Positions 35,401 through 43,992 of a stretch of 64,000 nt of DNA are shown here, piece after piece. The position numbers were made by a program, and so were the translations under genes. Within the stretch, counting starts at the first letter, position 1. Each line of letters opens with the position of its first letter. This stretch comes from Leptotrichia hongkongensis (GTDB lineage: Bacteria; Fusobacteriota; Fusobacteriia; Fusobacteriales; Leptotrichiaceae). The stretch spans positions 62,001 to 126,000 of the forward strand of contig NZ_JBGORW010000002.1 in NCBI RefSeq assembly GCF_041538065.1, written 5' to 3'. The notes below the pieces were generated by a model. The model was given only the letters and a program-made list of their open reading frames with translations, did not search any database and was not told the origin of the DNA.

Positions 35401-35614
35401 ATGGTTGGAGGAAATATATATAAAATATTTATTCTTATAACAATATTGGCCATTGGAATATTATCTTGCATAAAAAAGTCCTCTAAAAGAAAAAATTGTG
35501 AGATTAAAATTAATAGACAATAGAAATTTAGCTTATGCTTATGATACAAAATTGAAAAAAGTCGTATTTATAAATCCATATAATAAATTCAAAATAATGC
35601 TTATAGCTAACTAA
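35401..35614 (+). pseudogene. Decayed, truncated paralogue of the 34735 secreted protein
   Basis: Frame 1 from 35401 encodes a signal sequence with a lipobox-like end (IFILITILAIGILSC) and stops at 35523. In the +1 frame, LKEKIVRLKLIDN and LAYAYDTKLKKVVFINP up to TAA at 35614 align with IKEEKLRLKL and LTYAYDTKLKKVVLINP of the 156-aa neighbour. Most of the middle is deleted. The GGAGG ribosome site (35407-35411) is followed by ATA where a start codon might have been. Frameshift plus internal deletion indicate a remnant of a tandem duplicate. The promoter remains consensus. Confidence 0.7.
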
Positions 35615-35666
35615 ATTAGTTATTTCCCAATATATTTTTTACTTAAAAATCTGATTTCTTAAAAAT

Positions 35667-35695
35667 TTGACAAAAGAAAAGTAATGTTTTATAAT
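35667..35695 (+). promoter_or_regulatory. Promoter of the standalone SGNH gene
   Basis: TTGACA (35667-35672), 17 bases, TATAAT (35690-35695). Confidence 0.7.
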
Positions 35696-35777
35696 GATTT
35701 GTTTAAAATATTTTTTTGATAAATAAAAAATTTTTTTAGGCAAAAATTTAGTAAAAAATAAAAAAGGAGAAAGATTT

Positions 35778-36365
35778 ATGAAAAAATTTTTATTTGTTTT
35801 AGTAGTATTAATTTTTGGCTCTGGAATTATCATTGCCAAAGAGATGTTTAGTGGAAAAGTGCCTGAAGATATTGTGTTTGTAGGTGATTCAATAATGAAC
35901 AGCAGCAAGCAGTATATCGGTCCTAATTTTAAAAATCCGTATTTTGATACAAAAATATCACGTCAATTTTCAACACTTCCAGGAATTGTTACAAAATTAG
36001 TTGAAAACAACAAGTTAAAGACTGCATTAGTTGTACATCTTGGAACAAATGGAAAATTTACAGACAAGGACTTTGATTATGTTATGAAAATGGCAAATGG
36101 AAAAGATGTATTCTTTATGAATACTGCTCACAAAGATCCTTGGGAACAAGAAGTAAACAGAAAACTTAAAGAAAAAGTAGCCCAGTATCCAAACGCTTAT
36201 TTAATAGACTGGTATTCTTACGCAAAAGGTAAAAATCAGTATTTCTACAAAGATAGAACTCATCCGAATGACAAAGGGCAAAGATATTATGCAGACTTCT
36301 TGACTAACGAAATTAAAAAACACTATCTTGGAGAAAATAATAAAAATAATACTCTAGAAAGATAA
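35778..36365 (+). CDS. Standalone periplasmic SGNH-domain protein
   Basis: 195 aa. An N-terminal hydrophobic segment (1-20) acts as signal peptide or anchor. The rest is an SGNH/GDSL-like esterase fold: FVGDSIMNS (Ser38), HLGTNG, and KDRTHPND with Asp159 and His162. It is clearly related to the C-terminal domain of the OatA-like protein encoded next (shared VGRQF/ISRQF, LGTNG, VIDWYSYAKG-type segment, YFYKD.THP). It could transfer or remove O-acetyl groups on wall glycans or other surface sugars in the periplasm (inference). GGAGA ribosome site; strong terminator at 36437. Confidence 0.82.
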   Translation: MKKFLFVLVVLIFGSGIIIAKEMFSGKVPEDIVFVGDSIMNSSKQYIGPNFKNPYFDTKISRQFSTLPGIVTKLVENNKLKTALVVHLGTNGKFTDKDFDYVMKMANGKDVFFMNTAHKDPWEQEVNRKLKEKVAQYPNAYLIDWYSYAKGKNQYFYKDRTHPNDKGQRYYADFLTNEIKKHYLGENNKNNTLER

Positions 36366-36436
36366 TTCTTCAAGTACACAAAACACAAATATACATACAA
36401 TAAACAAAACAATTGATTAAAAAATAATAATTTCAT

Positions 36437-36532
36437 AAAACTACTTTAATTTCAAACTAAGAAAGTTAAGCTGTATCACAAAACATAGTATTCTATGTAA
36501 TTTGAGCTGTTTGTTTTAAAGTAGTTTTTTTT
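36437..36532 (+). terminator. Long-stem terminator after the SGNH gene
   Basis: AAAACTACTTTAA (36437-36449) pairs perfectly with TTAAAGTAGTTTT (36516-36528), followed by TTTT. An inner ACATA...TATGT hairpin sits in the loop. Confidence 0.7.
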
Positions 36533-36679
36533 ATTAAATTTTTATTTCAAATATACTCAAATTTTTTCAAAATCACACTAGCAAAATTAGATAATCTTTA
36601 AATTTTAAACAAAAAAATAAATCATACAGTTAAATTTTTATAAAAATATATTTTTGATAGAAAGGAATTTTTTTATTTT

Positions 36680-38518
36680 ATGAAAAAGGAAAGAATACAG
36701 AGCCTTGACATATTAAGAACTATTGCACTTGTTCTTATATGTGTTTATCACTGGTTTTCCTATAAAGGAACTTATATCGGTGTTGTTATATTTTTTGCAT
36801 TAAGTGGTTACTTAGTTACAAGCGGACTTCTTTCGAAAGATTTTTCAATCTTTACAGTAATTGACAAAAGATTAAGAAAAGTTTATCCAAGTCTTCTGAT
36901 TGTAATTTTAGCCTCAACTATTGCATTATATTTTGTAAACAATGGACTTGAAATGAAATATAAATATAGTGCTTTATTTTCAGTACTTGGACTAAATAAT
37001 ATTTATCAAATTTTTTCAAAAATGTCGTATTTTGATAATTTTGGGATTATTTTGCCATTAACACACATCTGGGCATTGTCTTTTTTGATACAGATGTATG
37101 TATTTTTCCCTATTTTAATACAAGGTCTAAAAAAACTTAAATTGAAAAATAATATAATTGGTATGATTTTTTTAGGACTGGGAACAATTTCTGCTTTAAT
37201 GATGGCTTATGTATTTTATATAACCTCAAAATCTCCAGAAGGAGCTGATTTTTCAAGAATATATTATGGAACTGATACAAGAGCTTTTGCTTTCTTTATT
37301 CCAGCAGGGATAGCATGTTTTTATACAAATAGAGATATAAAAAAAGATATTGAGAAAAAAATCATATTTATTTTAGGTATTCTAGGATTAATTGTACTAG
37401 TTTTCTTTTGCTTCGGTATAGACTATAGAAGTGCCTACAATTATTATGGATTAATGTTCTTATCAAGTATTTTAATTGGATTTACAATTGTTTTATTTTC
37501 AAAGCCTGAATTGAGAAAGTTCAATCTTTCAAAATATCCTAAAATATTTAATCCTATTATAAGATTAGGACAGCATCAATATCAATACTATTTATGGCAA
37601 TACCCAGTTATGATATTTGCACGTGAATATTTTAAATGGACAAAACTTTCAAATACACAGCAATTTTTTATGCAAATTATTGTTTTAGTAGCTATTTCGG
37701 AGCTAAGTTACCTTTTATTCGAGAAAAAAAGTATAAAATATGTAAGTTATCCCCTTTTAATTTCTATTTTTGCAATTTTAATATATTCTCCAGTCTATGA
37801 AAACAAAGACTTGGAAGAAATGAAAGCAGCACAAGCAGCAGCTACTGTAGAAGAGCCTGAACCTACCCAATCTACAACGCCAGCACCAACGGAAAATACA
37901 CAAAATGGCAATCTTACAATGGATGAACTTCTTAATGCTATAAATGCTCCATCAAAAGGTATCGAAGAAGAATCAAAAATACAAAATGAAATTTTGAAAA
38001 AGTATCCAAATGATGAGAGAGATATATTGTTTATCGGAGATTCTGTACTAGATATGACAAAAATTGATTTAAGGAAAAAATATCCAAATGCAATTATTGA
38101 AACAAAAGTTGGACGTCAATTTTATGAATTGCCAAATATGTTAAAAAACTATGCTCAAAATGGTAAATTAAGAAAAATAATTGTAATTGCACTTGGAACA
38201 AATGGTACAATTTACGAAAAGGATATGAAATCTGTTTTGGAAACATTGAAAGGGCATGAACTTTACTTTATAAACACAGTTATGCCTGATCCATGGCAAG
38301 ACAGCGTTAATGCGGAAATTAAGAAGGCAAGCGCTGAAAATCCAAATATAAAGGTAATTGACTGGTATTCATACTCAAAAGGTAAACAGGAGTATTTCTA
38401 CAAAGATGGAACACATCCAAAACCTCATGCTGCCAAAAGATATATTAATCTACTATATTCTGTTCTAAGTAAAGACGTTTTAAATTCAAGCAATAATAAG
38501 CAACAAAAGTCGGAGTAA
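36680..38518 (+). CDS. OatA-like membrane O-acyltransferase with C-terminal SGNH domain
   Basis: 612 aa. Residues 1-380 form an acyltransferase-3 domain with about 10-11 membrane helices (starts RIQSLDILRTIALVLICVYH; FFALSGYLVTSGLL). A linker rich in Ala, Glu, Thr and Pro (about 385-420) leads to a periplasmic SGNH domain with FIGDSVLD, ALGTNG and KDGTHPKP. This architecture matches OatA peptidoglycan O-acetyltransferases, which confer lysozyme resistance, and relatives that acetylate other surface glycans. It follows a standalone SGNH gene. Its stop codon lies in the loop of a terminator shared with msrA. Confidence 0.88.
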   Translation: MKKERIQSLDILRTIALVLICVYHWFSYKGTYIGVVIFFALSGYLVTSGLLSKDFSIFTVIDKRLRKVYPSLLIVILASTIALYFVNNGLEMKYKYSALFSVLGLNNIYQIFSKMSYFDNFGIILPLTHIWALSFLIQMYVFFPILIQGLKKLKLKNNIIGMIFLGLGTISALMMAYVFYITSKSPEGADFSRIYYGTDTRAFAFFIPAGIACFYTNRDIKKDIEKKIIFILGILGLIVLVFFCFGIDYRSAYNYYGLMFLSSILIGFTIVLFSKPELRKFNLSKYPKIFNPIIRLGQHQYQYYLWQYPVMIFAREYFKWTKLSNTQQFFMQIIVLVAISELSYLLFEKKSIKYVSYPLLISIFAILIYSPVYENKDLEEMKAAQAAATVEEPEPTQSTTPAPTENTQNGNLTMDELLNAINAPSKGIEEESKIQNEILKKYPNDERDILFIGDSVLDMTKIDLRKKYPNAIIETKVGRQFYELPNMLKNYAQNGKLRKIIVIALGTNGTIYEKDMKSVLETLKGHELYFINTVMPDPWQDSVNAEIKKASAENPNIKVIDWYSYSKGKQEYFYKDGTHPKPHAAKRYINLLYSVLSKDVLNSSNNKQQKSE

Positions 38519-38528
38519 TCCGACTTTT
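38505..38528. terminator. Bidirectional terminator shared by the OatA-like gene and msrA
   Basis: Perfect 10-bp stem AAAAGTCGGA/TCCGACTTTT with tetraloop GTAA (38515-38518). The TAA in the loop is the stop codon of the OatA-like gene, and the msrA stop (38530-38528) touches the other end. Confidence 0.85.
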
Positions 38529-39049
38529 TAACTTTGTCTAATATCTTTATTTTTCCCAAAAATTTTTACTGCACTTTCTAAATCAATGTGACAATAACCA
38601 TTAGGATTTTTATCCAAGTAGTTTTGATGATATTCTTCCGCTAAAATATAATGTTTTAATGGTCTCACTTCCACTTGGATTTCTCTTGAATATTTATTTT
38701 GTTCATTTTCTATTTTTTCTTTTATTGTATGTGATTCTTCCTTATCAACATAATAAATTCCAGTTCGATATTGTCGCCCCTCATCAAGCCCCTGTCTATT
38801 GATACTTGTTGGATCAATTATCGAAAAATAATAATCAAGAAGTTGATTTAAAGAAATTATATCTTCATCATATTTTATATACACTGCTTCAACATGATCA
38901 GTCATTTTTAAAATATCATAATTAGTGTCAAGAGTTTGTCCATTTGCGTAACCAACTGATGTTTCTATAACGCCTGGAGCCATTTTAAAAAACTTTTCCA
39001 CTCCCCAGAAACAGCCTCCTGCCAAATAAATTTCTTTAAAATTTCCCAT
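38528..39049 (-). CDS. msrA: Peptide methionine-(S)-sulfoxide reductase
   Basis: 173 aa. The catalytic motif GGCFWG has Cys13, with the MsrA blocks ETSVGYANG, DPTSINRQGLDEGRQYRTGIYY and EEYHQNYLDKNPNGYC. It repairs oxidised methionine using thioredoxin, which is encoded at 8420. No MsrB domain is fused. The AGGAGGTG ribosome site is strong. Confidence 0.96.
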   Translation of the reverse strand: MGNFKEIYLAGGCFWGVEKFFKMAPGVIETSVGYANGQTLDTNYDILKMTDHVEAVYIKYDEDIISLNQLLDYYFSIIDPTSINRQGLDEGRQYRTGIYYVDKEESHTIKEKIENEQNKYSREIQVEVRPLKHYILAEEYHQNYLDKNPNGYCHIDLESAVKIFGKNKDIRQS

Positions 39050-39241
39050 AAATTACACCTCCTTTTATTTTCGCTCTTAAATTGAATTAGTAAAGTTAAT
39101 TATTTAGTTCAATTTAAAAAGTTACCATATAATTTATTATGTCATTATACAAGTTGATAAATAGAAATTATTTAATAATATCTTTTAATTATATTATTTT
39201 TTTGTTGGTTTTTGTATAAGCAACATTGAAATGTAATTTTT

Positions 39242-40432
39242 TTACTTTTCCTTTGAAATAGCCTCTTTTAACTGATTAACAGCCTTTTCCAAAACTGCTC
39301 TTGGACAAGCGGCATTCAGCCTCATAAATCCTTCTAGCCCCTTCTGATATACACGTCCTTCATTTAGTCCAAGTTTTGCTTTTGTAAGCATAAATTTTTC
39401 CAGCTGTTCTTGATTAAATCCAAATTTTTCACATAATTTTCGACAGTCTAGCCATACTAGATATGTTGCCTGTGGAATGTTTGGGGTAATTTCTGGAATA
39501 TATTCCTTGAAAAAACTATTTAAAAATAAAATATTGTTTTCCAGATACTCTTTTAACTGCTTCAAATATTCTTCACCACCGTCAGAATATGCAGCAATTG
39601 TGGCAACCAAATTAAAAGGATTGTTTCTATGAACTTCCAGATCTTTCCAGAATCTGTCGAATTTTGATTTTACATCTAAATTATTGAAAATAATTGTTGC
39701 ACTTTGAAGTCCTGCAAGATTAAAAGCTTTTCCAGTAGAAGTGCAAGTTATTGTATTTTGTCTAATTTCTTCTGAAACGCTTGCCATCGGAATATGTTTA
39801 TTGTCCCACAATGTCAAATCAGCATGAATTTCATCAGAAATTACAGGAACTTTATATTTTATGCATAAATTCCCAATTGCTTCCAGTTCATCATGAGTCC
39901 ATACGTGCCCCAGCGGATTGTGAGGATTGCACAAAATAAATAATTTGGGATTTTCCTTTAATTTATTTTCCAAATCTTCTAAATCAAGTGAATATTCTCC
40001 GTTTTTTTCAATAAACCTGTTTTCAATGACAACTCTTGCATTGTCTTCATTAATATCATAAAATTCTGAATAAACAGGTGTCTGAATTAATATTTTATCA
40101 CCTTTTTCAGAAAAAATCTGAACCAATGCTCCAAGGCTTGGCACAATTCCAATACTAAAACTAAGCAGTTCTTTTTTTGGCTCCCATCCAAATCTTCTTT
40201 TCTGCCAGTTTATAAACGACTCAAAATATTCATCTGGACGGTAAACATAACCAAAAATTCCGTGCTGAACTTTTTTTTCAAGAGCATCAATTATAGGCTG
40301 TGCTGTCCTAAAATCCATATCCGCAATCCAAAGTGGAATTACATCATCCACTCCAAATTTTCTTAAAAGTTCATTGTATTTCACAGAATGATTATTCTTT
40401 CTATCAATAATTTCATCAAAATTGTACTTCAT
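39242..40432 (-). CDS. PatB/MalY-type PLP aminotransferase (probable cystathionine beta-lyase)
   Basis: 396 aa, fold-type I PLP enzyme. WIADMDF near the start, NPHNPLGHVW, and the PLP lysine in TSTGKAFNLAGLQ are typical of the MalY/PatB branch, which splits C-S bonds of cystathionine or cysteine; H2S or methanethiol release is common in oral anaerobes. A terminal RLNAACPRAVLEKA segment fits. It diverges from the TetR gene across 100 bases. Exact substrate is not readable. Confidence 0.88.
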   Translation of the reverse strand: MKYNFDEIIDRKNNHSVKYNELLRKFGVDDVIPLWIADMDFRTAQPIIDALEKKVQHGIFGYVYRPDEYFESFINWQKRRFGWEPKKELLSFSIGIVPSLGALVQIFSEKGDKILIQTPVYSEFYDINEDNARVVIENRFIEKNGEYSLDLEDLENKLKENPKLFILCNPHNPLGHVWTHDELEAIGNLCIKYKVPVISDEIHADLTLWDNKHIPMASVSEEIRQNTITCTSTGKAFNLAGLQSATIIFNNLDVKSKFDRFWKDLEVHRNNPFNLVATIAAYSDGGEEYLKQLKEYLENNILFLNSFFKEYIPEITPNIPQATYLVWLDCRKLCEKFGFNQEQLEKFMLTKAKLGLNEGRVYQKGLEGFMRLNAACPRAVLEKAVNQLKEAISKEK

Positions 40433-40471
40433 AAAATCACATCCTTTTATTTATTTTTTAATTATTTTTTG

Positions 40472-40500
40472 TTGACAATCCTCAAATTAAATTATAAAAT
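40472..40500 (+). promoter_or_regulatory. Promoter of the TetR-family gene
   Basis: TTGACA (40472-40477), 17 bases, TAAAAT (40495-40500), 32 bases before the start. Confidence 0.65.
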
Positions 40501-40532
40501 ATATCTAAAATACTATAAAGAGGTAAATTTAA

Positions 40533-41441
40533 ATGACTAAAGAATATAATAAAAATTTTATAATACAGCAAAGTGCAAAGCTTTTTTATTATAAAGGCTA
40601 TAAAAACACCGAATTAACGGATATTTTTAAGGCTTGTGAAATGCCTAACGATATTTTTTACAAGTTTTTTTCTAGCAAGGAAGAATTGCTTATTGCTGTT
40701 ATAAAGTATCATACTGAAAATCTTATAAACTTCTTTAACAGCAATGTAGATGACTTATCAATCCATAAATTTCACTATTTTTTTGAAAAATATTTTGAAA
40801 ATATTGTAAATAACAAGTTTCATGGTGGAAGCCCGCTTGGAAATTTGGCTTTAGAGCTAGCAGATTTAAAAAATAATATACGTGAAGAGCTTGTAAAATC
40901 CTACAAAAAAATAGAACTTAGATTTTCTTTTTTTATAACTACTTTAAAATATTCTTTTCCTGAAAAATACGATGATATCGTTCCAGAAACAACGGCAAGA
41001 CTTCTGATAGCTCTACTCGAAGGAACTATTCTTATGTTAAAAACTGAAAAAGAAAGTTCTGCAATTAACGACTTCTTTGTCTTCTTTAATAATCTTTTCA
41101 AACTTGATAACAATAAAGAAGCAGAAGAACAGGATAGCGAAACAGAACCAAAAACTTCTGAAATAAAACAAATGTACATTCCTGATTCTATCCAAAACCA
41201 AACAATTGAAACAGATATAAATGAGTCAAATATTAATAACCAAGATTCTAATGAAAATTTTCAAACAATACCAAATATTAATATTGACGAAATTCATCAA
41301 GAAAAGGAAATCTATACTGCTTCTGAATCTAAAATTAATAGCGATGATGATATTTATTATGAACTCGATTCAAATAGTTTAATTAATGTTTTCGATGATT
41401 TAGACAATTACCAAAAAAATGAAGAAGAGAATAATGAATAA
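40533..41441 (+). CDS. TetR-family regulator with a long acidic tail
   Basis: 302 aa. Residues 8-55 form a TetR HTH (IIQQSAKLFYYKGYKNTELT, then YKFFSSKEELLIAVIKYH). A normal TetR ligand-binding domain runs to about 190. The last ~105 residues are unusual: rich in Glu, Asp, Asn, Ser and Ile with no hydrophobic core, probably disordered, with recurring I-E-T-D-I-N-E / N-I-N-N-Q-D-like stretches. Typical TetR proteins end at about 190-210 aa. It diverges from the PatB-type lyase and may control it (inference). Confidence 0.82.
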   Translation: MTKEYNKNFIIQQSAKLFYYKGYKNTELTDIFKACEMPNDIFYKFFSSKEELLIAVIKYHTENLINFFNSNVDDLSIHKFHYFFEKYFENIVNNKFHGGSPLGNLALELADLKNNIREELVKSYKKIELRFSFFITTLKYSFPEKYDDIVPETTARLLIALLEGTILMLKTEKESSAINDFFVFFNNLFKLDNNKEAEEQDSETEPKTSEIKQMYIPDSIQNQTIETDINESNINNQDSNENFQTIPNINIDEIHQEKEIYTASESKINSDDDIYYELDSNSLINVFDDLDNYQKNEEENNE

Positions 41442-41448
41442 AAAATTT

Positions 41449-41473
41449 AGGGAGAATAAAAAACTCCCTTTTT
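41449..41473. terminator. Bidirectional terminator after the TetR gene
   Basis: AGGGAG (41449-41454) pairs with CTCCCT (41464-41469), T run to 41473 and A run on the other side; serves both convergent genes. Confidence 0.75.
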
Positions 41474-41485
41474 CTTATTTTTATT

Positions 41486-41788
41486 CTATTTATAGTCAAG
41501 TCTTTCGCTTGAAACAATTTTTCCATCTTCTGAAACAATTACCTGATAATATGCTTCTGAACCATACAAAATAACTTTCCAATTTCTAAATCCTTTTTTA
41601 TACAATCCAACATGCTGAGCTTCAACTGCCTCATTAAATTTTTTCTTTACCTCTTCGATGCTATTGCTAACAACTGTATCTCTCGATACAACCGCCGAAT
41701 CTGGTACAACTCTTTTTCCAACTGATGAACAACTTATTAACATTCCAAAACATAAAATTATTATTATTTTTCGTATTTTCTTTTCCAT
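41486..41788 (-). CDS. Small lipoprotein
   Basis: 100 aa. The signal peptide ends in a lipobox LISC (Cys20), so the mature protein is lipid-anchored and about 80 aa. The body (EEVKKKFNEAVEAQHVGLYKKG, then short beta strands) has no recognised domain. It overlaps the upstream 72-aa gene by the TAATG junction at 41788, which indicates translational coupling. Function unknown. Confidence 0.75.
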   Translation of the reverse strand: MEKKIRKIIIILCFGMLISCSSVGKRVVPDSAVVSRDTVVSNSIEEVKKKFNEAVEAQHVGLYKKGFRNWKVILYGSEAYYQVIVSEDGKIVSSERLDYK

Positions 41789-42006
41789 TAACTATTCACT
41801 ACCTCTATTTTAATATCAAATTGTAAATCCTTTTTTTCTTTATCTAAATAAGTATATTTTATTTTTTTCAAAACAGCATTTGGATTATTATCAAGAATTT
41901 CATTAATATTTTGATTTGCCTTCTCTATTTTATGAAAATTTTCCGCAAGCTGAGCATTTGAAAATCCCTTTATTTTAAGATAATTAAACATATTAAAGTC
42001 ATACAT
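41788..42006 (-). CDS. Small protein of unknown function
   Basis: 72 aa, charged, no signal peptide or membrane segment. The first part is likely helical (NAQLAENFHKIEKANQNINE), the second beta-rich (KYTYLDKEKKDLQFDIKIEVV). Its ATG has an AAAGGAG ribosome site, and its stop overlaps the lipoprotein start. It follows the DHH phosphoesterase gene by 38 bases, so it is probably in the same transcript. I do not recognise a family. Confidence 0.65.
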   Translation of the reverse strand: MYDFNMFNYLKIKGFSNAQLAENFHKIEKANQNINEILDNNPNAVLKKIKYTYLDKEKKDLQFDIKIEVVNS

Positions 42007-42044
42007 AAAATTCTCCTTTCTTAAATAAAGATTTTTATTTAAAT

Positions 42045-43061
42045 TTATTTTTCAAGTTCTTGATATGTTTTTTCCAAAATTTCCTCAAAAGATAAATTTG
42101 TCTTGAAACCAGCGGCTTTTATATGTCCTCCACCGCCAAAAATTGAAGCTATTTTATTTACGTTATATTTATCATTTGCACGAAAACTTCCTTTTAATGA
42201 GCCATCAACATCTTCCCTTACAAATAGCGAAAGTTCCATTCCTTCAATTTTTAAAAGCATTTCTGCTGCACCATCCGTATCATCTTTTTCAATACTTAGC
42301 TCTTTCATTTTTTCCTGTGTCAAATAGTAGCTTATGAACTTACAGTGCTCATTAATTTGTTTATTTTTATAAAGCTCTCCAATAAATCCAACTTTTTTTT
42401 CACTAACTTCAAAAATAATATTAGCAATCTTGTGATTATTAACACCTGCTCCAATCAACTTGGAACATACAAAAAAAGTATGTTCTGTAACATTGTCATG
42501 CCTAAAGTTGCCAGTATCATTGATTATTCCAAGATACATATATTTAGCGATTTTCTCTTTCAATTCAATCTCAAAAATCTCTAAAAACTGATACAAAAGC
42601 TCCCCTGTACTGCAAATGTCTTCCACATAATTAAAATCTGCATGTTCAGTATTGCTAATGTGATGATCGATATTTATAGACTTTTTACTAAGTTTTTTTA
42701 TTTCTATAGCCTTTCCATATCTTTCCTCATTTGCACAATCTACACTTATAAACAAGTCAAATTTTTCATTATTTTGAAAATTATGCTTAAATTCATCACT
42801 AAATTTTTCATAGCTCCAAATCAATTCTGTATCTTCAAAATGTCGCATATACTTAGGCAGCTTATCATCAACAACGATTTTTATCATTTTTTCCATATTA
42901 TTTTTTTTACAAAAATCATCTATCATAAAATAAAATGCCAAAAGCGAGCCTAATGCATCTCCATCGGGATTAATATGTGCTGTTAAAATAATGCTTTTAG
43001 ATAGTTTTATTTCATTTACGATTTCTTTTGGAAAAATATTTCCTTTGTAATTTTTTTTCAT
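42045..43061 (-). CDS. DHH-family phosphoesterase (NrnA-like)
   Basis: 338 aa. DHH motifs: TAHINPDGDALGSLLAF, SVDCANEER, NIDHHISNTEHADF, and the C-terminal DHHA1 glycine loop FGGGGHIKAAGF. Matches bifunctional oligoribonuclease/pAp phosphatase NrnA, which degrades short RNA and 3'-phosphoadenosine 5'-phosphate with Mn2+. A role in cyclic dinucleotide breakdown (pGpG or pApA) is possible for the family. It is downstream of the SPOR-protein gene. Confidence 0.92.
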   Translation of the reverse strand: MKKNYKGNIFPKEIVNEIKLSKSIILTAHINPDGDALGSLLAFYFMIDDFCKKNNMEKMIKIVVDDKLPKYMRHFEDTELIWSYEKFSDEFKHNFQNNEKFDLFISVDCANEERYGKAIEIKKLSKKSINIDHHISNTEHADFNYVEDICSTGELLYQFLEIFEIELKEKIAKYMYLGIINDTGNFRHDNVTEHTFFVCSKLIGAGVNNHKIANIIFEVSEKKVGFIGELYKNKQINEHCKFISYYLTQEKMKELSIEKDDTDGAAEMLLKIEGMELSLFVREDVDGSLKGSFRANDKYNVNKIASIFGGGGHIKAAGFKTNLSFEEILEKTYQELEK

Positions 43062-43108
43062 ATATTTTTATTTTATTCCTGTTCTTAAATTTTTATAATT
43101 CTTAGCTA

Positions 43109-43960
43109 TTATTTTCCAACAGAACGAATCATATAGCCACTTCCTGCTTTCTTAGCTTGATTTTCCATAGTTTTTAAAGTATTCGGGTTGTCTGTCATAT
43201 TTGACATCACTACATAAACTGTTTTCCCATTTACTGAAGTTCTTTTATAGTAAAAATTTCCACCTAGCTTTTTAGCTATTTCTCTTGCTGAAGATTCTGA
43301 ATTTACCGAAGCTACCTGAATATACTTTTTAGAACTACTTTTCACTTGTTTTTTCTTCGCTTCTTCTCTAGCTTTTCTTGCCGCTTCCTCTTTTGATTTT
43401 CTTGCCGCCTCTTCTCTAGCATGCTGTTTTGCGGCTTCTGCTCTTGCTTGTTCCTTTCTAGTCTCCTCTTGTTGCTGTTTTCGTATTTCAGCCTGATGTG
43501 CTTCTGCCCTTGCCTCTTCCTTACGTTTTTGTTCGATTAGCCTAGCTTCTTCCTTTTTTTTCTGTTCCAATTTTCTAGCTTCCTGCTTAGCATGCTCTTT
43601 TTTCTTTTTTACATCCTCTGTTGTTTTTTCATTTGTTTGTAGTTGCGATGATGTATTTTTCTGATTAATTTCTGCTTGATCTTGCTGTAAATTAATTGGC
43701 TGTGAACTTTTTGTCTGCTCAAGTTCTTTTGTAACTGTTTCGTTATTATTTTCTACAACCTGATTTGGTAAAGTCAGATTATTCTTATAATCTTTGGAAT
43801 TATAAAAATTCTTATTTCTAATTTTCATTTCTTTTGTAATACTTTCAGTCGTAGTTTCTTTTGATTTTTTATAGCCTGTTGCAAGCACCACACCATAAGT
43901 AACAACTGCAACAATTCCAACTGCTCTCATTACTTTAAACGGATTTAATCGAAAACTCAT
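43109..43960 (-). CDS. SPOR-domain membrane protein
   Basis: 283 aa. One membrane helix at about 11-29 anchors it, with a short cytoplasmic N-terminus. Residues 110-205 are a long charged helix rich in Lys, Glu, Ala, Arg and Gln (KKKEEARLIEQKRKEEARAE), probably coiled coil. The C-terminal ~75 residues (208-283: YIQVASVNSESSAREIAKKL...) form a SPOR domain, which binds denuded peptidoglycan at division sites. FtsN-like in layout, so a role in septation or wall remodelling is likely. It sits between mtnN and the DHH gene. Confidence 0.82.
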   Translation of the reverse strand: MSFRLNPFKVMRAVGIVAVVTYGVVLATGYKKSKETTTESITKEMKIRNKNFYNSKDYKNNLTLPNQVVENNNETVTKELEQTKSSQPINLQQDQAEINQKNTSSQLQTNEKTTEDVKKKKEHAKQEARKLEQKKKEEARLIEQKRKEEARAEAHQAEIRKQQQEETRKEQARAEAAKQHAREEAARKSKEEAARKAREEAKKKQVKSSSKKYIQVASVNSESSAREIAKKLGGNFYYKRTSVNGKTVYVVMSNMTDNPNTLKTMENQAKKAGSGYMIRSVGK

Positions 43961-43992
43961 TTTTTCTCCCTTCTTTTACCTTTTTATTTTTA

